This document shows, one piece after another, positions 6,492 through 14,490 of a DNA stretch of 20,836 bases. This DNA comes from an uncultured Bacillota bacterium (GTDB taxonomy: Bacteria; Bacillota_I; Bacilli_A; RF39; UBA660). The position numbers and the translations under genes were made by a program. Location: assembly GCA_946540075.1 (NCBI GenBank), contig CAMNHZ010000011.1, forward strand, positions 1 to 20,836, in the 5' to 3' direction. Position 1 is the first letter of the stretch; the number at the start of each line of letters is the position of its first letter. The notes below the pieces were generated by a model, which saw only the letters and a list, made by a program, of their open reading frames with translations, did not search any database and was not told where the DNA came from.

Positions 6492-9400
6492 ATGTTAAAC
6501 TTTATGAAAAAATATAAAATGGAATTATTATCGTTTTTTATTCCACTATTGTTTTTCATAGTCACATTAATATCTTTAGAAATGTTAATAGTTGTTAAAA
6601 AAACATTTATGATTAGTGACTTACTGGCTCAATATCAATCTTTATTTGGATATTTAAAAGATGTAATGAGTGGAAAAAATAATATTTCGTATTCATTTAA
6701 TTATAGTATTGGTGGAACAATGATAGGAAACTTTTGTTACTATTTGATAAGTCCTTTTAATCTTATTTTGTTATTTTTTGCAAAAGAAAAAATATACATG
6801 GCAACTTTAATAATTATATTATTAAAGATCAGTACTTCAGGATTTACAATGTATAAATATTTTGATTATAAATTTAATGAAAAAAATAAATGGATATACT
6901 TGATGTTTTCAACTGCATATGCATTATCTGGTTATGTTATAGGATATTATTTCCATGTTATGTGGTTAGATGGTATTTATATGTTACCATTAGTATTTAT
7001 AGGCATTGAAAAAATATTAAAGAATAATAATCCTTTGTATTATGCTATCGCACTTTTTTATACAGTAATTACTAATTTCTACATTGGATTTATGATTTGT
7101 ATTGGATCAGTTATATATTTTATGTATGAATTAATCATAAATAAAGATTATCATAAAGATAAAAAGAATGTATTAAAAAGTATAATAACGTTTAGTTTAA
7201 CATCATTATTTTCAGGTTTAGCTACTTTCTTTATCGTATATCCAGCTTTTGTTAGTATAATGTCTTCATCAAAAGGAGGCGTTAATATATTTAAAATTAA
7301 TCCAAGATTTAGTTGGAATTTACTCATTATTATTAGTAGAATGACTATTGGATATCAAAATGTAAATGGGATATTAAATCATCATCATCCATTAATATAT
7401 TGTGGTGTAGTTATGATACCACTATTAATACTATACTTTATAAATAATAAGATAGAAATAAAAGAAAAAATAGCTTCATTATTAGTTATATTAATATTTA
7501 TAATAAGCTTTAGATTTAATATCCTTAATTATATTTGGCATGGTTTTAACGTACCTCTTTGTTATAATCAAAGATATAGTTTTATTCTTATATTCTTTAT
7601 ATTGATATGGTCATATAAATCTTTAAAAAATATAAATAGTATTAATAATAAAGTATTTAAGTATCTTGCCTTAGTTTTACCAATTCTTAGTATTCTTATA
7701 TTCTTCTTTGAAAAAACAAATTTAAAAATAATATATTTAATTGTTTCTAATGTAATTTATCTAATATATATATTGATATTATATATTTTAAATAATAAAG
7801 AGTATAAAGTATATTTTAATAAAGTTTTATTCTCACTATTTATACTAACTATTTTAGAATTATTTTTAAATATATCATTATCACTAAGAGAAAATTCATG
7901 GATGTTAGCTAAACAAGATACTGATTTTAAAAATATAGTTGTTAAAAGAATTGATAAGTATAAGAGGACAGGAAATGATTTCTATCGTATTGAGAAGGAT
8001 TTGGCATATACAAGTAATGATAATCTTTTATATAATTATAATGGAGTATCAACATTCTTATCAGGTACATCTGTTCATACCTTATCTTTCTTCAAAAATA
8101 TAGGTCAAACGGCAATAACTAATAATATAAGTTATGCACCAACATTAACTCCTTATATAGATTCTATCTTAGGTATAAAATATGTTCTTTTAAGGAATGG
8201 TTCATTTGATTTATATAAAAAAATTGATGAATTTGATTATTCTTCATTTGATAACTATTTATATGGTTATGGAACTAAAAAAGTTAAAGTATATGAGAAC
8301 CCATATTCTCTTAATTTAGGGTATATGGTATCTGATAAAGTTAATAATTATCTTCAAATGATAATTGATGGAAAAAGATTTAATAGTTTTATTTTACAAA
8401 ATATAATGTTAAAGAGTATGAATAATTCTAATGAGAATTTATATATAAATCATAAAGTAAAACATAAAAATAAAATTGGTTTTGTTAAAAAGAATGGTGA
8501 TACTAATATATATGAATATGAATTTATAAATAATCAGAAAGAAGATTATTATATAAGATTTTATGTGGAACCATTAAATCAAGATGAAGCAGATGCAAAA
8601 GTTCAAGTATTTGCCAATGGAAAGGTTGTTTCTAGTGGAGATGTTATTCATTCTAGTGCGATTTATTTAAAGAATGATTTTAAACAAGGAGAAACGATAA
8701 AGATACGTGTTTTAATTGATAAGGTAAAACTTAAAACAATTGCGTTTGTATATCATCTTAATAAAGATGTATTAAAGAAAAATATTGATGAACTTAAAAA
8801 TAATCAATTAGAACTAACTAAGTTTAGTAATACAAATATAAAGGGTACGGTTACTGCGACAAAAGATAAAAATATGTTATTTTTATCAATACCATATGAA
8901 AAAGGATGGGATGTAAAAGTTGATGGTAAGAAAGTAAAAACTTATCCATTATATGGAACATTTATAGGTGTTAAACTAAAACCAGGAAAGCATACTATTG
9001 AATGTACTTATCATTTAAGCGGTATTAAAATAGGTATTATAGTTTCTATTATTTCATTGATTTTAGGAATTATATATATTTGTAAAATTGAAAAGATTAA
9101 TAATTATTTGGTTAATATTTATTTAAAATATGAAGAAATAATTATGTATTTAATATTTGGAGTATTAACAACTTTAGTTAGTATTATAACTTATTGGTTA
9201 TTTGCTAAACAGTTTCATATTTCATATTTAATAAGTACATCTTTATCTTGGATAATATCGGTATTGTTTGCTTTTGTTACTAATAAATTATTAGTATTTA
9301 AAAGTAAAAGAAACAATCATATTTTAAGTGAAATTTATAGTTTTTATAAATATCGTGTAATAACATTAATTATTGAACTTTCATTTATGTATTATTTAGT

Positions 9401-9521
9401 GTCAATCATAAAGTTTAATGATATGTTCGCAAAAGTAGTAGTTCAAATTATTGTTATAATACTAAATTATGTTTTTTCAAAATTATTTGTATTTAATCAC
9501 AAAAAAAGTAGTAAAAATTAA
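6492..9521 (+). CDS. YfhO-family membrane protein fused to C-terminal GtrA domain
   Basis: A very large polytopic membrane protein (1009 residues). The first ~460 residues carry many hydrophobic segments with the YfhO-like opening: an acidic residue in ISDLLAQYQS, the stretch SFNYSIGGTMIGNFCYYLIS, and a YYFHVMWLDG loop. Residues about 465-850 form a large extracytoplasmic region, ending in the beta-rich stretch KGWDVKVDGKKVKTYPLYGT that is typical of YfhO proteins. B. subtilis YfhO acts in lipoteichoic acid glycosylation. The last ~130 residues (about 880-1006) are a GtrA-like four-helix membrane domain (YLIFGVLTTLVSIITYWLFA, then LSWIISVLFAFVTNKLLVFK), the kind thought to flip lipid-linked sugars. 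I start at ATG 6492, spaced 8 bases from the SD; ATG 6486 is the alternative. It forms its own transcript between a promoter and a terminator. The fused architecture suggests glycosyl transfer and lipid-sugar translocation in one protein (inference). Confidence 0.88.
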   Translation: MLNFMKKYKMELLSFFIPLLFFIVTLISLEMLIVVKKTFMISDLLAQYQSLFGYLKDVMSGKNNISYSFNYSIGGTMIGNFCYYLISPFNLILLFFAKEKIYMATLIIILLKISTSGFTMYKYFDYKFNEKNKWIYLMFSTAYALSGYVIGYYFHVMWLDGIYMLPLVFIGIEKILKNNNPLYYAIALFYTVITNFYIGFMICIGSVIYFMYELIINKDYHKDKKNVLKSIITFSLTSLFSGLATFFIVYPAFVSIMSSSKGGVNIFKINPRFSWNLLIIISRMTIGYQNVNGILNHHHPLIYCGVVMIPLLILYFINNKIEIKEKIASLLVILIFIISFRFNILNYIWHGFNVPLCYNQRYSFILIFFILIWSYKSLKNINSINNKVFKYLALVLPILSILIFFFEKTNLKIIYLIVSNVIYLIYILILYILNNKEYKVYFNKVLFSLFILTILELFLNISLSLRENSWMLAKQDTDFKNIVVKRIDKYKRTGNDFYRIEKDLAYTSNDNLLYNYNGVSTFLSGTSVHTLSFFKNIGQTAITNNISYAPTLTPYIDSILGIKYVLLRNGSFDLYKKIDEFDYSSFDNYLYGYGTKKVKVYENPYSLNLGYMVSDKVNNYLQMIIDGKRFNSFILQNIMLKSMNNSNENLYINHKVKHKNKIGFVKKNGDTNIYEYEFINNQKEDYYIRFYVEPLNQDEADAKVQVFANGKVVSSGDVIHSSAIYLKNDFKQGETIKIRVLIDKVKLKTIAFVYHLNKDVLKKNIDELKNNQLELTKFSNTNIKGTVTATKDKNMLFLSIPYEKGWDVKVDGKKVKTYPLYGTFIGVKLKPGKHTIECTYHLSGIKIGIIVSIISLILGIIYICKIEKINNYLVNIYLKYEEIIMYLIFGVLTTLVSIITYWLFAKQFHISYLISTSLSWIISVLFAFVTNKLLVFKSKRNNHILSEIYSFYKYRVITLIIELSFMYYLVSIIKFNDMFAKVVVQIIVIILNYVFSKLFVFNHKKSSKN

Positions 9522-9558
9522 AAGAAAATCTAAAAAAACATTAGATTTTCTTTTTTTT
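9521..9558 (+). terminator. Rho-independent terminator after YfhO-GtrA
   Basis: A 12-bp stem (9521-9532 with 9542-9553, core GAAAATCTA) has a 9-base A-rich loop and runs into T to 9558. It starts on the last base of the stop codon. Confidence 0.85.
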
Positions 9559-9570
9559 AAAATTAGTTAA

Positions 9571-9579
9571 TGTTATAAT
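9571..9579 (+). promoter_or_regulatory. Extended -10 promoter of nfo
   Basis: TGtTATAAT has a perfect -10 at 9574-9579. The -35 region (about 9551-9556) is only a T run from the preceding terminator. The leader would be about 25 bases. Confidence 0.65.
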
Positions 9580-9609
9580 TTATTTATGACGTATGAAATG
9601 AGGTAGTTT

Positions 9610-10515
9610 ATGGAGAAGTTAATTATTGGATCACATGTATCATATAAAGCGACTAGTGGACTTCTTGGGAGTGTAAATGAGGCTCTTAGTTTTGGTGAAA
9701 ATACATTTATGTTTTATACTGGAGCGCCACAGAATACTAGAAGAACTCCAATAAGTGAAAGTAGAGTAGAAGAAGCTTATTCAATAATGAAGGAAACAGG
9801 TATTAATCCTTCTAATGTAATAGTTCATGCGCCTTATATAATCAATCTTGCAAATAATGTTAAAAATTTTGATTTTGCTATAAACTTTTTAAAAGAAGAA
9901 ATTAAACGCTGTGAAGAAATGGGAATGACAAAGTTAGTTTTACACCCTGGTAGTCATGTTACTTTAACAAAAGAAGAGGGTTTAAATAATATTGTTGAAG
10001 GTTTAAATAGAGTTTTAACTAAAGAACAGAGTGTTTTTATTTGCTTGGAAACAATGGCTGGTAAAGGTACAGAAATTGGTTCTACAATTGAGGATATAAA
10101 ATATATAATTGATCATGTTAAGTTAAATGATAAACTAATGGTTTGTTTAGATACTTGTCATTTAAATGATGCAGGATATGATTTAAATAATTTTGATGAC
10201 TATTTAGATGATTTTGATAAGAAGATTGGATTAAATAAGATAGGGTGCATTCACATAAATGATAGTAAAAACTCATGTGGTTCACGAAAGGATAGACATG
10301 AGAATTTTGGCTTAGGAAAAATAGGGTTTGATACATTGATGAAAATCGTTTATAATAAACGATTAGAGAAAGTACCTAAGATTTTAGAAACACCATATGT
10401 ATCATCATATGATGGAAAAGATAAGAATCCACCATATAAATTTGAAATAGAAATGATAAAAAATAAGAAGTTTAATACACATTTAATTGATGAAATTTGT
10501 GCATATTATAAATAA
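9610..10515 (+). CDS. nfo: Endonuclease IV (AP endonuclease)
   Basis: This zinc-dependent AP endonuclease of base excision repair cleaves 5' of abasic sites. The protein has 301 residues and spans the full TIM-barrel fold. All nine metal ligands known from E. coli Nfo can be placed: His73, His112, Glu147 (CLETMAGKGTE), Asp181 and His184 (CLDTCHLNDAGYD), His215 (HINDSK), Asp228 and His230 (GSRKDRHENFGLG), and Glu260 (ILETPY). The start ATG 9610 has GAGGT 5 bases upstream. Its last 10 bases overlap the 3' end of a convergent gene. In B. subtilis the orthologue yqfS is adjacent to yqfT. Confidence 0.97.
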   Translation: MEKLIIGSHVSYKATSGLLGSVNEALSFGENTFMFYTGAPQNTRRTPISESRVEEAYSIMKETGINPSNVIVHAPYIINLANNVKNFDFAINFLKEEIKRCEEMGMTKLVLHPGSHVTLTKEEGLNNIVEGLNRVLTKEQSVFICLETMAGKGTEIGSTIEDIKYIIDHVKLNDKLMVCLDTCHLNDAGYDLNNFDDYLDDFDKKIGLNKIGCIHINDSKNSCGSRKDRHENFGLGKIGFDTLMKIVYNKRLEKVPKILETPYVSSYDGKDKNPPYKFEIEMIKNKKFNTHLIDEICAYYK

Positions 10516-10769
10516 GATTTATATTTGTTCTTATAATAATGATATAACTCAATCATATTATTATAAGTATCTTTATTAAAATGACTTTTAATCTTATTAA
10601 ATACTGATTTATAATCACCATATAATAATTTATACCAATCATTTTTGATTGTATTATAGATTATATGAAGTTCATCGTCGGTAACATTATAATTATTATC
10701 AGATATAAAATTTTTTACATCAATTAAACGTAGTTTATCTATATAATGTTTAATAATATATTTATGCAT
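10506..10769 (-). CDS. Small YqfT-like (DUF2624-type?) protein, 87 aa
   Basis: The only convincing minus-strand gene. The start is the ATG at 10769 (complement), because its SD GAGGTG lies 4-5 bases upstream; an earlier in-frame ATG at 10781 overlaps that SD. The product is 87 residues, helical and rich in Tyr, Lys and Asn, with no signal peptide. The pattern IDKLRLIDVKNFISDNNYNV, then DDELHIIYNTIK, resembles my memory of the small DUF2624/YqfT family. That match and its position beside nfo, as in B. subtilis, support the name, but similarity is weak and the function is unknown. It ends inside nfo (10-base tail-to-tail overlap), and no terminator is visible between them. Confidence 0.72.
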   Translation of the reverse strand: MHKYIIKHYIDKLRLIDVKNFISDNNYNVTDDELHIIYNTIKNDWYKLLYGDYKSVFNKIKSHFNKDTYNNMIELYHYYKNKYKSYL

Positions 10770-10784
10770 ATAACACCTCATTTA

Positions 10785-10813
10785 ATTATATGATTAAATA
10801 GGAATTTAATGAA
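10785..10813 (-). promoter_or_regulatory. Possible promoter of the minus-strand YqfT-like gene
   Basis: On the minus strand, TTCATT (10813-10808), a 17-base spacer and a perfect TATAAT (10790-10785) precede the gene. It overlaps the SD and leader of the divergent PBP gene, so the two could interfere with each other. Confidence 0.45.
10791..10799 (+). promoter_or_regulatory. Weak candidate extended -10 promoter for the PBP gene
   Basis: TG at 10791-10792, then aTTAAAT (hexamer 10794-10799, four of six consensus matches), with no clear -35. The gene is divergent from its upstream neighbour, so it needs a promoter here, and this is the best candidate I see. Confidence 0.35.
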
Positions 10814-10825
10814 AGGAGGAGCTTA

Positions 10826-12934
10826 ATGAGAAGAAAAACTTTAAATTATCATCGAAGAATTAAACCTCAAAGTAATTTTAAATATAGTTATTACAGGGTT
10901 AATCGTGATATAAAAGATATAGCTAATAAAAGATATAATATACTTACAGTATTAATAGTTATGATAATGGGATTATTATTTACTCGTTTATTTTATCTTC
11001 AAGTAATAAAAAGTGAATATTATTTATCAAAAGTTCGTGCTCAAGTTGATAAACTTATTGAAGGATCAACAGCTCCTCGTGGAAGAATTTATGATCGAAA
11101 TCATCGATTGATAGTAGATAATGTTCCTACTAAAGTTATTTATTATCAAAAAAATTCAAAGAATACTACTAAAAAAGAGATTGAACTTGCTTATAAAGTG
11201 GCAGATATTATTGATGTTGATTTTTCTAAATTGAGTAATACTTCGTTAAAAGAGTTTTGGATTTTAAACAATAGTTCTAAAGCTCGTAATAAGATAACAA
11301 AGGAAGAATGGAAGAAATTATCACAAAGAAAATTAGATGCTGATGATATAAAGAAATTACAATTAAAACGTATAACAAGTGATGACTTAAAGAAATATAA
11401 TGATCATGATAAAGAAGCGGCTTATATATATTATCTTATGAATAAAGGTTATTCTAAATCAGAGAAGATAATAAAAAGAGAGAATATAACAGATGAAGAA
11501 TATGCTGAAATATCAGAAAATTCGCATAATTTAGTTGGCTTTAATACTAGACTTGATTGGGATAGAACATATCCATACGGAGATACATTTAAAGCTATTT
11601 TAGGAAGTGTATCAACAACTGAAAATGGAATACCTTATGAACTTAAAGATTATTATACTTCTAAAGGATATAGTTTGAATGATAGAGTTGGTACTAGTTA
11701 TTTAGAGTATCAATATGAAGATATACTTAGAGGTACTAAAAATAAATATAAAACTAATAGTGATGGAAGTAATACTTTAGTAGAAAAAGGTACTAGAGGG
11801 AATGATATTGTTTTAACTATTGATATAGAACTTCAAAAAGCTGTTGAAGAAATTATTGATCAAGAGATGCGTAAAGCAAAAGATGAACCTAATACTGAGT
11901 ATTATAATCGTTCATTTGTTATTATATCTGATCCAAAAACAGGTGCGATACTTACTATGGCAGGAAGACAAATAGTAAAACAAGATGGTGGTTATAAGAT
12001 ATATGATTATACTCCAGGTATTACAACATCACCAGTAGTTGTAGGGTCAGTAGTAAAGGGTGCATCTAATATAGTAGGTTATAATACTGGAGCTCTAACT
12101 ATAGGCGAAAGAAGAAATGATTCCTGCATTAAAATAGCAGCTACACCACCTAAATGTTCATGGAAATATTTAGGAAACTTAGATGATATAACCGCTCTAA
12201 AATTATCTAGTAATACATATCAGTTTAGAACCGCACTTAAAGTTGCAAAAGCAAACTATGTATATAATAAACCATTAGTTATAGATAAAAGTGCATTTAT
12301 GACTTATAGAAATACTTTTGCTGAATTTGGATTAGGTGTAAAAACAGGAATTGATTTACCAGTTGAAAGTTTAGGATATAAAGGTGGAAGTGAAGTGGCT
12401 GGACATCTTTTGGATTTCGCAATTGGACAATATGATACATATACACCAATTCAATTATCACAATATATAGGTACCATTGCATCTTCTGGATATAGAATGC
12501 AACCACATTTATTAAATAGTGTATATTCTTCTAATAGTAATGATTTAACAAATCTATATAGTGAAGTAAAACCTAAGGTATTAAATAAATTAAATACTAA
12601 AGATGAATATTTAGATAGAGTAAAAAAAGGCTTTGAAAAAGTATTAGATTATGGTGGAACAGGAATAGGTTATATTGATTTAAAATATAAACCAGCAGGA
12701 AAAACAGGTACTAGTGAGAGTTTCGTTGATACAAATAATGATGGTAAGATAGATACTGAAACAGTTACAAATACATTTGTTGCTTATGCTCCTAGTGATA
12801 ATCCAACAGTAACTTTTACAGTTATTTCACCAGATATATATAATTATAAGAGTGGTACAACATATCAAACTAGCGTAAATAGAAGAATAGCTAAAGCTGT
12901 TTCAGAAAAATACTTTGAATTATATAATAAATAG
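10826..12934 (+). CDS. Class B penicillin-binding protein (PBP2-type transpeptidase)
   Basis: A 702-residue peptidoglycan DD-transpeptidase, probably working with a glycosyltransferase in elongation or division. A basic cytoplasmic N-terminus is followed by one membrane anchor (about 38-58, YNILTVLIVMIMGLLFTRLF). Next comes the pedestal domain with STAPRGRIYDRNHRLIV (about 80-96) and the insert ending ISENSHNLVGFNTRLDWDRTY. The transpeptidase domain follows. Its three catalytic motifs are intact: SVVK (Ser408, Lys411), SSN (461-463) and KTG (626-628). The SD AAAGGAGG (10812-10819) is 6 bases before the ATG. rpmG follows, as with pbpA in B. subtilis. I leave the symbol blank because pbpA, pbpB and penA-type names cannot be told apart with confidence. 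Confidence 0.95.
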   Translation: MRRKTLNYHRRIKPQSNFKYSYYRVNRDIKDIANKRYNILTVLIVMIMGLLFTRLFYLQVIKSEYYLSKVRAQVDKLIEGSTAPRGRIYDRNHRLIVDNVPTKVIYYQKNSKNTTKKEIELAYKVADIIDVDFSKLSNTSLKEFWILNNSSKARNKITKEEWKKLSQRKLDADDIKKLQLKRITSDDLKKYNDHDKEAAYIYYLMNKGYSKSEKIIKRENITDEEYAEISENSHNLVGFNTRLDWDRTYPYGDTFKAILGSVSTTENGIPYELKDYYTSKGYSLNDRVGTSYLEYQYEDILRGTKNKYKTNSDGSNTLVEKGTRGNDIVLTIDIELQKAVEEIIDQEMRKAKDEPNTEYYNRSFVIISDPKTGAILTMAGRQIVKQDGGYKIYDYTPGITTSPVVVGSVVKGASNIVGYNTGALTIGERRNDSCIKIAATPPKCSWKYLGNLDDITALKLSSNTYQFRTALKVAKANYVYNKPLVIDKSAFMTYRNTFAEFGLGVKTGIDLPVESLGYKGGSEVAGHLLDFAIGQYDTYTPIQLSQYIGTIASSGYRMQPHLLNSVYSSNSNDLTNLYSEVKPKVLNKLNTKDEYLDRVKKGFEKVLDYGGTGIGYIDLKYKPAGKTGTSESFVDTNNDGKIDTETVTNTFVAYAPSDNPTVTFTVISPDIYNYKSGTTYQTSVNRRIAKAVSEKYFELYNK

Positions 12935-12944
12935 TAAAAAATGT

Positions 12945-12972
12945 TTGAAAAATATTATTTATCTGATATAAT
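12945..12972 (+). promoter_or_regulatory. Extended -10 promoter of rpmG
   Basis: TTGAAA (12945-12950), a 16-base spacer, then TGaTATAAT (TG 12964-12965, hexamer 12967-12972). An SD AAGGAGGG at 12989-12996 precedes the ATG. Confidence 0.75.
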
Positions 12973-13002
12973 ATAACAAGATGTAATGAAGGAGGGAATA
13001 TA

Positions 13003-13170
13003 ATGGCTAAAAAAGGTGAAAATAGAGAATTAATAACTCTTCAATGTACAGAATGTAAAAATGAAAATTATCGTACACAAAAAAATAAAAGAAATACGAC
13101 TGAACGTTTAGAATTAAATAAATATTGTAATCATTGTAAAAAAACTACTGTTCATAGAGAAAAGAAATAA
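13003..13170 (+). CDS. rpmG: 50S ribosomal protein L33 (zinc-binding form)
   Basis: A small ribosomal protein of the large subunit (55 residues, the usual L33 length), starting MAKKGENRELITLQCTEC. It contains two CxxC pairs, Cys15/Cys18 and Cys42/Cys45, so it is the zinc-ribbon (C+) form. The segment NYRTQKNKRNTTERLELNKY is characteristic of L33. ATG 13003 lies 6 bases after the strong SD GGAGGG. It has its own promoter and a terminator directly after the stop. Confidence 0.95.
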   Translation: MAKKGENRELITLQCTECKNENYRTQKNKRNTTERLELNKYCNHCKKTTVHREKK

Positions 13171-13200
13171 AATAAGGAATAATAAATAACCTTATTTTTT
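13169..13200 (+). terminator. Rho-independent terminator after rpmG
   Basis: The stem AAATAAGG (13170-13177) with CCTTATTT (13190-13197) has a 12-base loop and then continuous T to 13200. It starts within the rpmG stop codon. The next gene's SD begins only about 5 bases downstream and I see no separate promoter, so efp may depend on read-through. Confidence 0.75.
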
Positions 13201-13219
13201 GCTGAGAGGAGGTAATTTG

Positions 13220-13777
13220 ATGTTTAACATTAATGATATAAAAAATGGAATGACTTTTGTTCTTGAAGGAAACATATATCAAGTAATTGAGTTTTTACAC
13301 GTTAAACCAGGTAAAGGTCCTGCATTCGTTCGTACTAAGATAAAAAACCTAAGAACAGGTGCAACTATCGAAAAAACTTTTAATACAAATATTAAACTAG
13401 AAAAAGCTATGATTGAAAAACGTGGTATGCAATTCTTATATTCAACAGGAGATGTATATAATTTCATGAATATGGAAACATACGAACAAGTTGAAATTAC
13501 TAAAGATCAACTTGGAGATGATGCTTTATATTTAAAAGATGGTTTAGATGTTGATTTAACTTTTTATAAAGGTGAATTACTAGGTATTTCACTACCTGAA
13601 AAAATTGAAATGAAAGTTACTAGTACTGAACCAGCTGTAAAAGGAAATACAACTAATAATGCAACTAAAGATGCAGTACTTGAAACAGGTTTAAATGTAA
13701 GAGTTCCACTATTTATTGATCAAGATGAAGTTATAGTTATTTCAACTAAAGATGGTAAATATGTATCTCGTGCATAA
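13220..13777 (+). CDS. efp: Elongation factor P
   Basis: EF-P binds between the ribosomal P and E sites and relieves stalling at polyproline. The product has exactly the usual 185 residues, with the KOW-like N domain, OB domains and the C-terminal KDAVLETGLNVRVPLFIDQ signature. The loop tip reads HVKPGKGPAF, with Lys32 at the position that is post-translationally modified in Bacillus. I chose ATG 13220: SD GAGAGGAGG (13204-13212) is spaced 7 bases. An upstream in-frame TTG at 13199 falls in the terminator T run and is not used. It is terminated by a hairpin over its stop codon. Confidence 0.97.
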   Translation: MFNINDIKNGMTFVLEGNIYQVIEFLHVKPGKGPAFVRTKIKNLRTGATIEKTFNTNIKLEKAMIEKRGMQFLYSTGDVYNFMNMETYEQVEITKDQLGDDALYLKDGLDVDLTFYKGELLGISLPEKIEMKVTSTEPAVKGNTTNNATKDAVLETGLNVRVPLFIDQDEVIVISTKDGKYVSRA

Positions 13778-13798
13778 GGATGAAAATTCATCCTTTTT
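13776..13798 (+). terminator. Rho-independent terminator after efp
   Basis: The 9-bp stem AAGGATGAA (13776-13784) with TTCATCCTT (13788-13796) has a tight 3-base loop and is followed by T. It begins inside the stop codon. Confidence 0.85.
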
Positions 13799-13813
13799 AA
13801 TTTTAAAAAAATG

Positions 13814-13822
13814 TGTTATAAT
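13814..13822 (+). promoter_or_regulatory. Extended -10 promoter of the 188-aa membrane-anchored protein
   Basis: TGtTATAAT (TG 13814-13815, hexamer 13817-13822). The -35 region is only T/A-rich and again lies in the tail of the preceding terminator. Confidence 0.65.
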
Positions 13823-13847
13823 AAATAAAAGAATAGGGGATATGTAA

Positions 13848-14414
13848 ATGAAAAAGATGAATATAATTTTAGCTGGATTAGGAATTGTTGTATTAAGTGC
13901 TTTCTTAGTTTTTATTACTATCGCAAAAACGAATGTTGATAAAACAAATGATACTACAGAAAAAACAGATGAAATTGAAGTACAAAATACAAATAATACT
14001 AAAGTAAATAGTACTCAATCTGTTGTTACATGTGCGTTAGCTGTTGAGAAAGATGAAATTAGAAGTAGTGAAACAATTGAGTTTTATTTAAAAGATGAAA
14101 CTTTATTAAATGTTATTGAAAAGAAATCTATAAGTTATCAAAATGATTCAGCACGTTCTACATATGAAAGTAGAAAAAATGACTTATTAAAAGAAAAACT
14201 TAATTATTCAATATTTACAGGAATCACTATATCTGATAACGATAGTGATAAAAGTTATGAATTAACAAAGAATTATGATACTAAAAAAATAGTTACTTCT
14301 GAATTTGCTGATTCTAGTATTAATCCTAATAATGTAAAACTAAATTATAGTAAAAATATGAATACAAGTGATTATATATCTAATTTGAAAAAAAACGGAT
14401 ATGTTTGTAATTAA
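13848..14414 (+). CDS. Membrane-anchored extracytoplasmic protein, unknown function
   Basis: I do not recognise the family. The protein has 188 residues with an N-terminal membrane anchor or signal (about 5-27, IILAGLGIVVLSAFLVFITI) and no lipobox Cys, so it is probably a type II anchored protein. A Thr/Asn/Lys linker (28-57) leads to a compact outer domain that starts VVTCALAVEKDE and ends NGYVCN. It has exactly two cysteines, Cys62 and Cys187, at the two ends of the domain, which suggests a disulfide. The Cys-bounded layout loosely resembles small YehR/DUF1307-like lipoproteins, but I cannot confirm that. It forms a single-gene unit with its own promoter, SD AGGGGA (13835-13840) and terminator. 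Confidence 0.8.
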   Translation: MKKMNIILAGLGIVVLSAFLVFITIAKTNVDKTNDTTEKTDEIEVQNTNNTKVNSTQSVVTCALAVEKDEIRSSETIEFYLKDETLLNVIEKKSISYQNDSARSTYESRKNDLLKEKLNYSIFTGITISDNDSDKSYELTKNYDTKKIVTSEFADSSINPNNVKLNYSKNMNTSDYISNLKKNGYVCN

Positions 14415-14439
14415 AACTTCATTTAATTGAAGTTTTTTT
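14413..14439 (+). terminator. Rho-independent terminator after the 188-aa gene
   Basis: The 9-bp stem AAAACTTCA (14413-14421) with TGAAGTTTT (14428-14436) has a 6-base loop and a T run to 14439. It overlaps the stop codon. Confidence 0.85.
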
Positions 14440-14468
14440 AATTATTAAGTTATAATATATGGTATAAT
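14427..14468 (+). promoter_or_regulatory. Promoter region of the SpoU-rimM-trmD operon
   Basis: There are two candidates. One is TTGAAG (14427-14432), an 18-base spacer and TATAAT (14451-14456), with the -35 inside the preceding terminator stem. The other is an extended TGgTATAAT (TG 14460-14461, hexamer 14463-14468) without a good -35. The sequence does not decide between them. Confidence 0.65.
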
Positions 14469-14490
14469 TTTTATGAGGAAGGTGTTATCT

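Noticed and set aside
10118..10336. Minus-strand frame rich in His, Tyr and Asn inside nfo
   Set aside because: It overlaps the most conserved metal-ligand region of endonuclease IV, has no SD, and its composition is an artefact of the opposite strand.
13199..13219. TTG start adding seven residues to EF-P
   Set aside because: The TTG sits in the T run of the rpmG terminator; ATG 13220 gives the standard 185-residue protein with a perfect SD.
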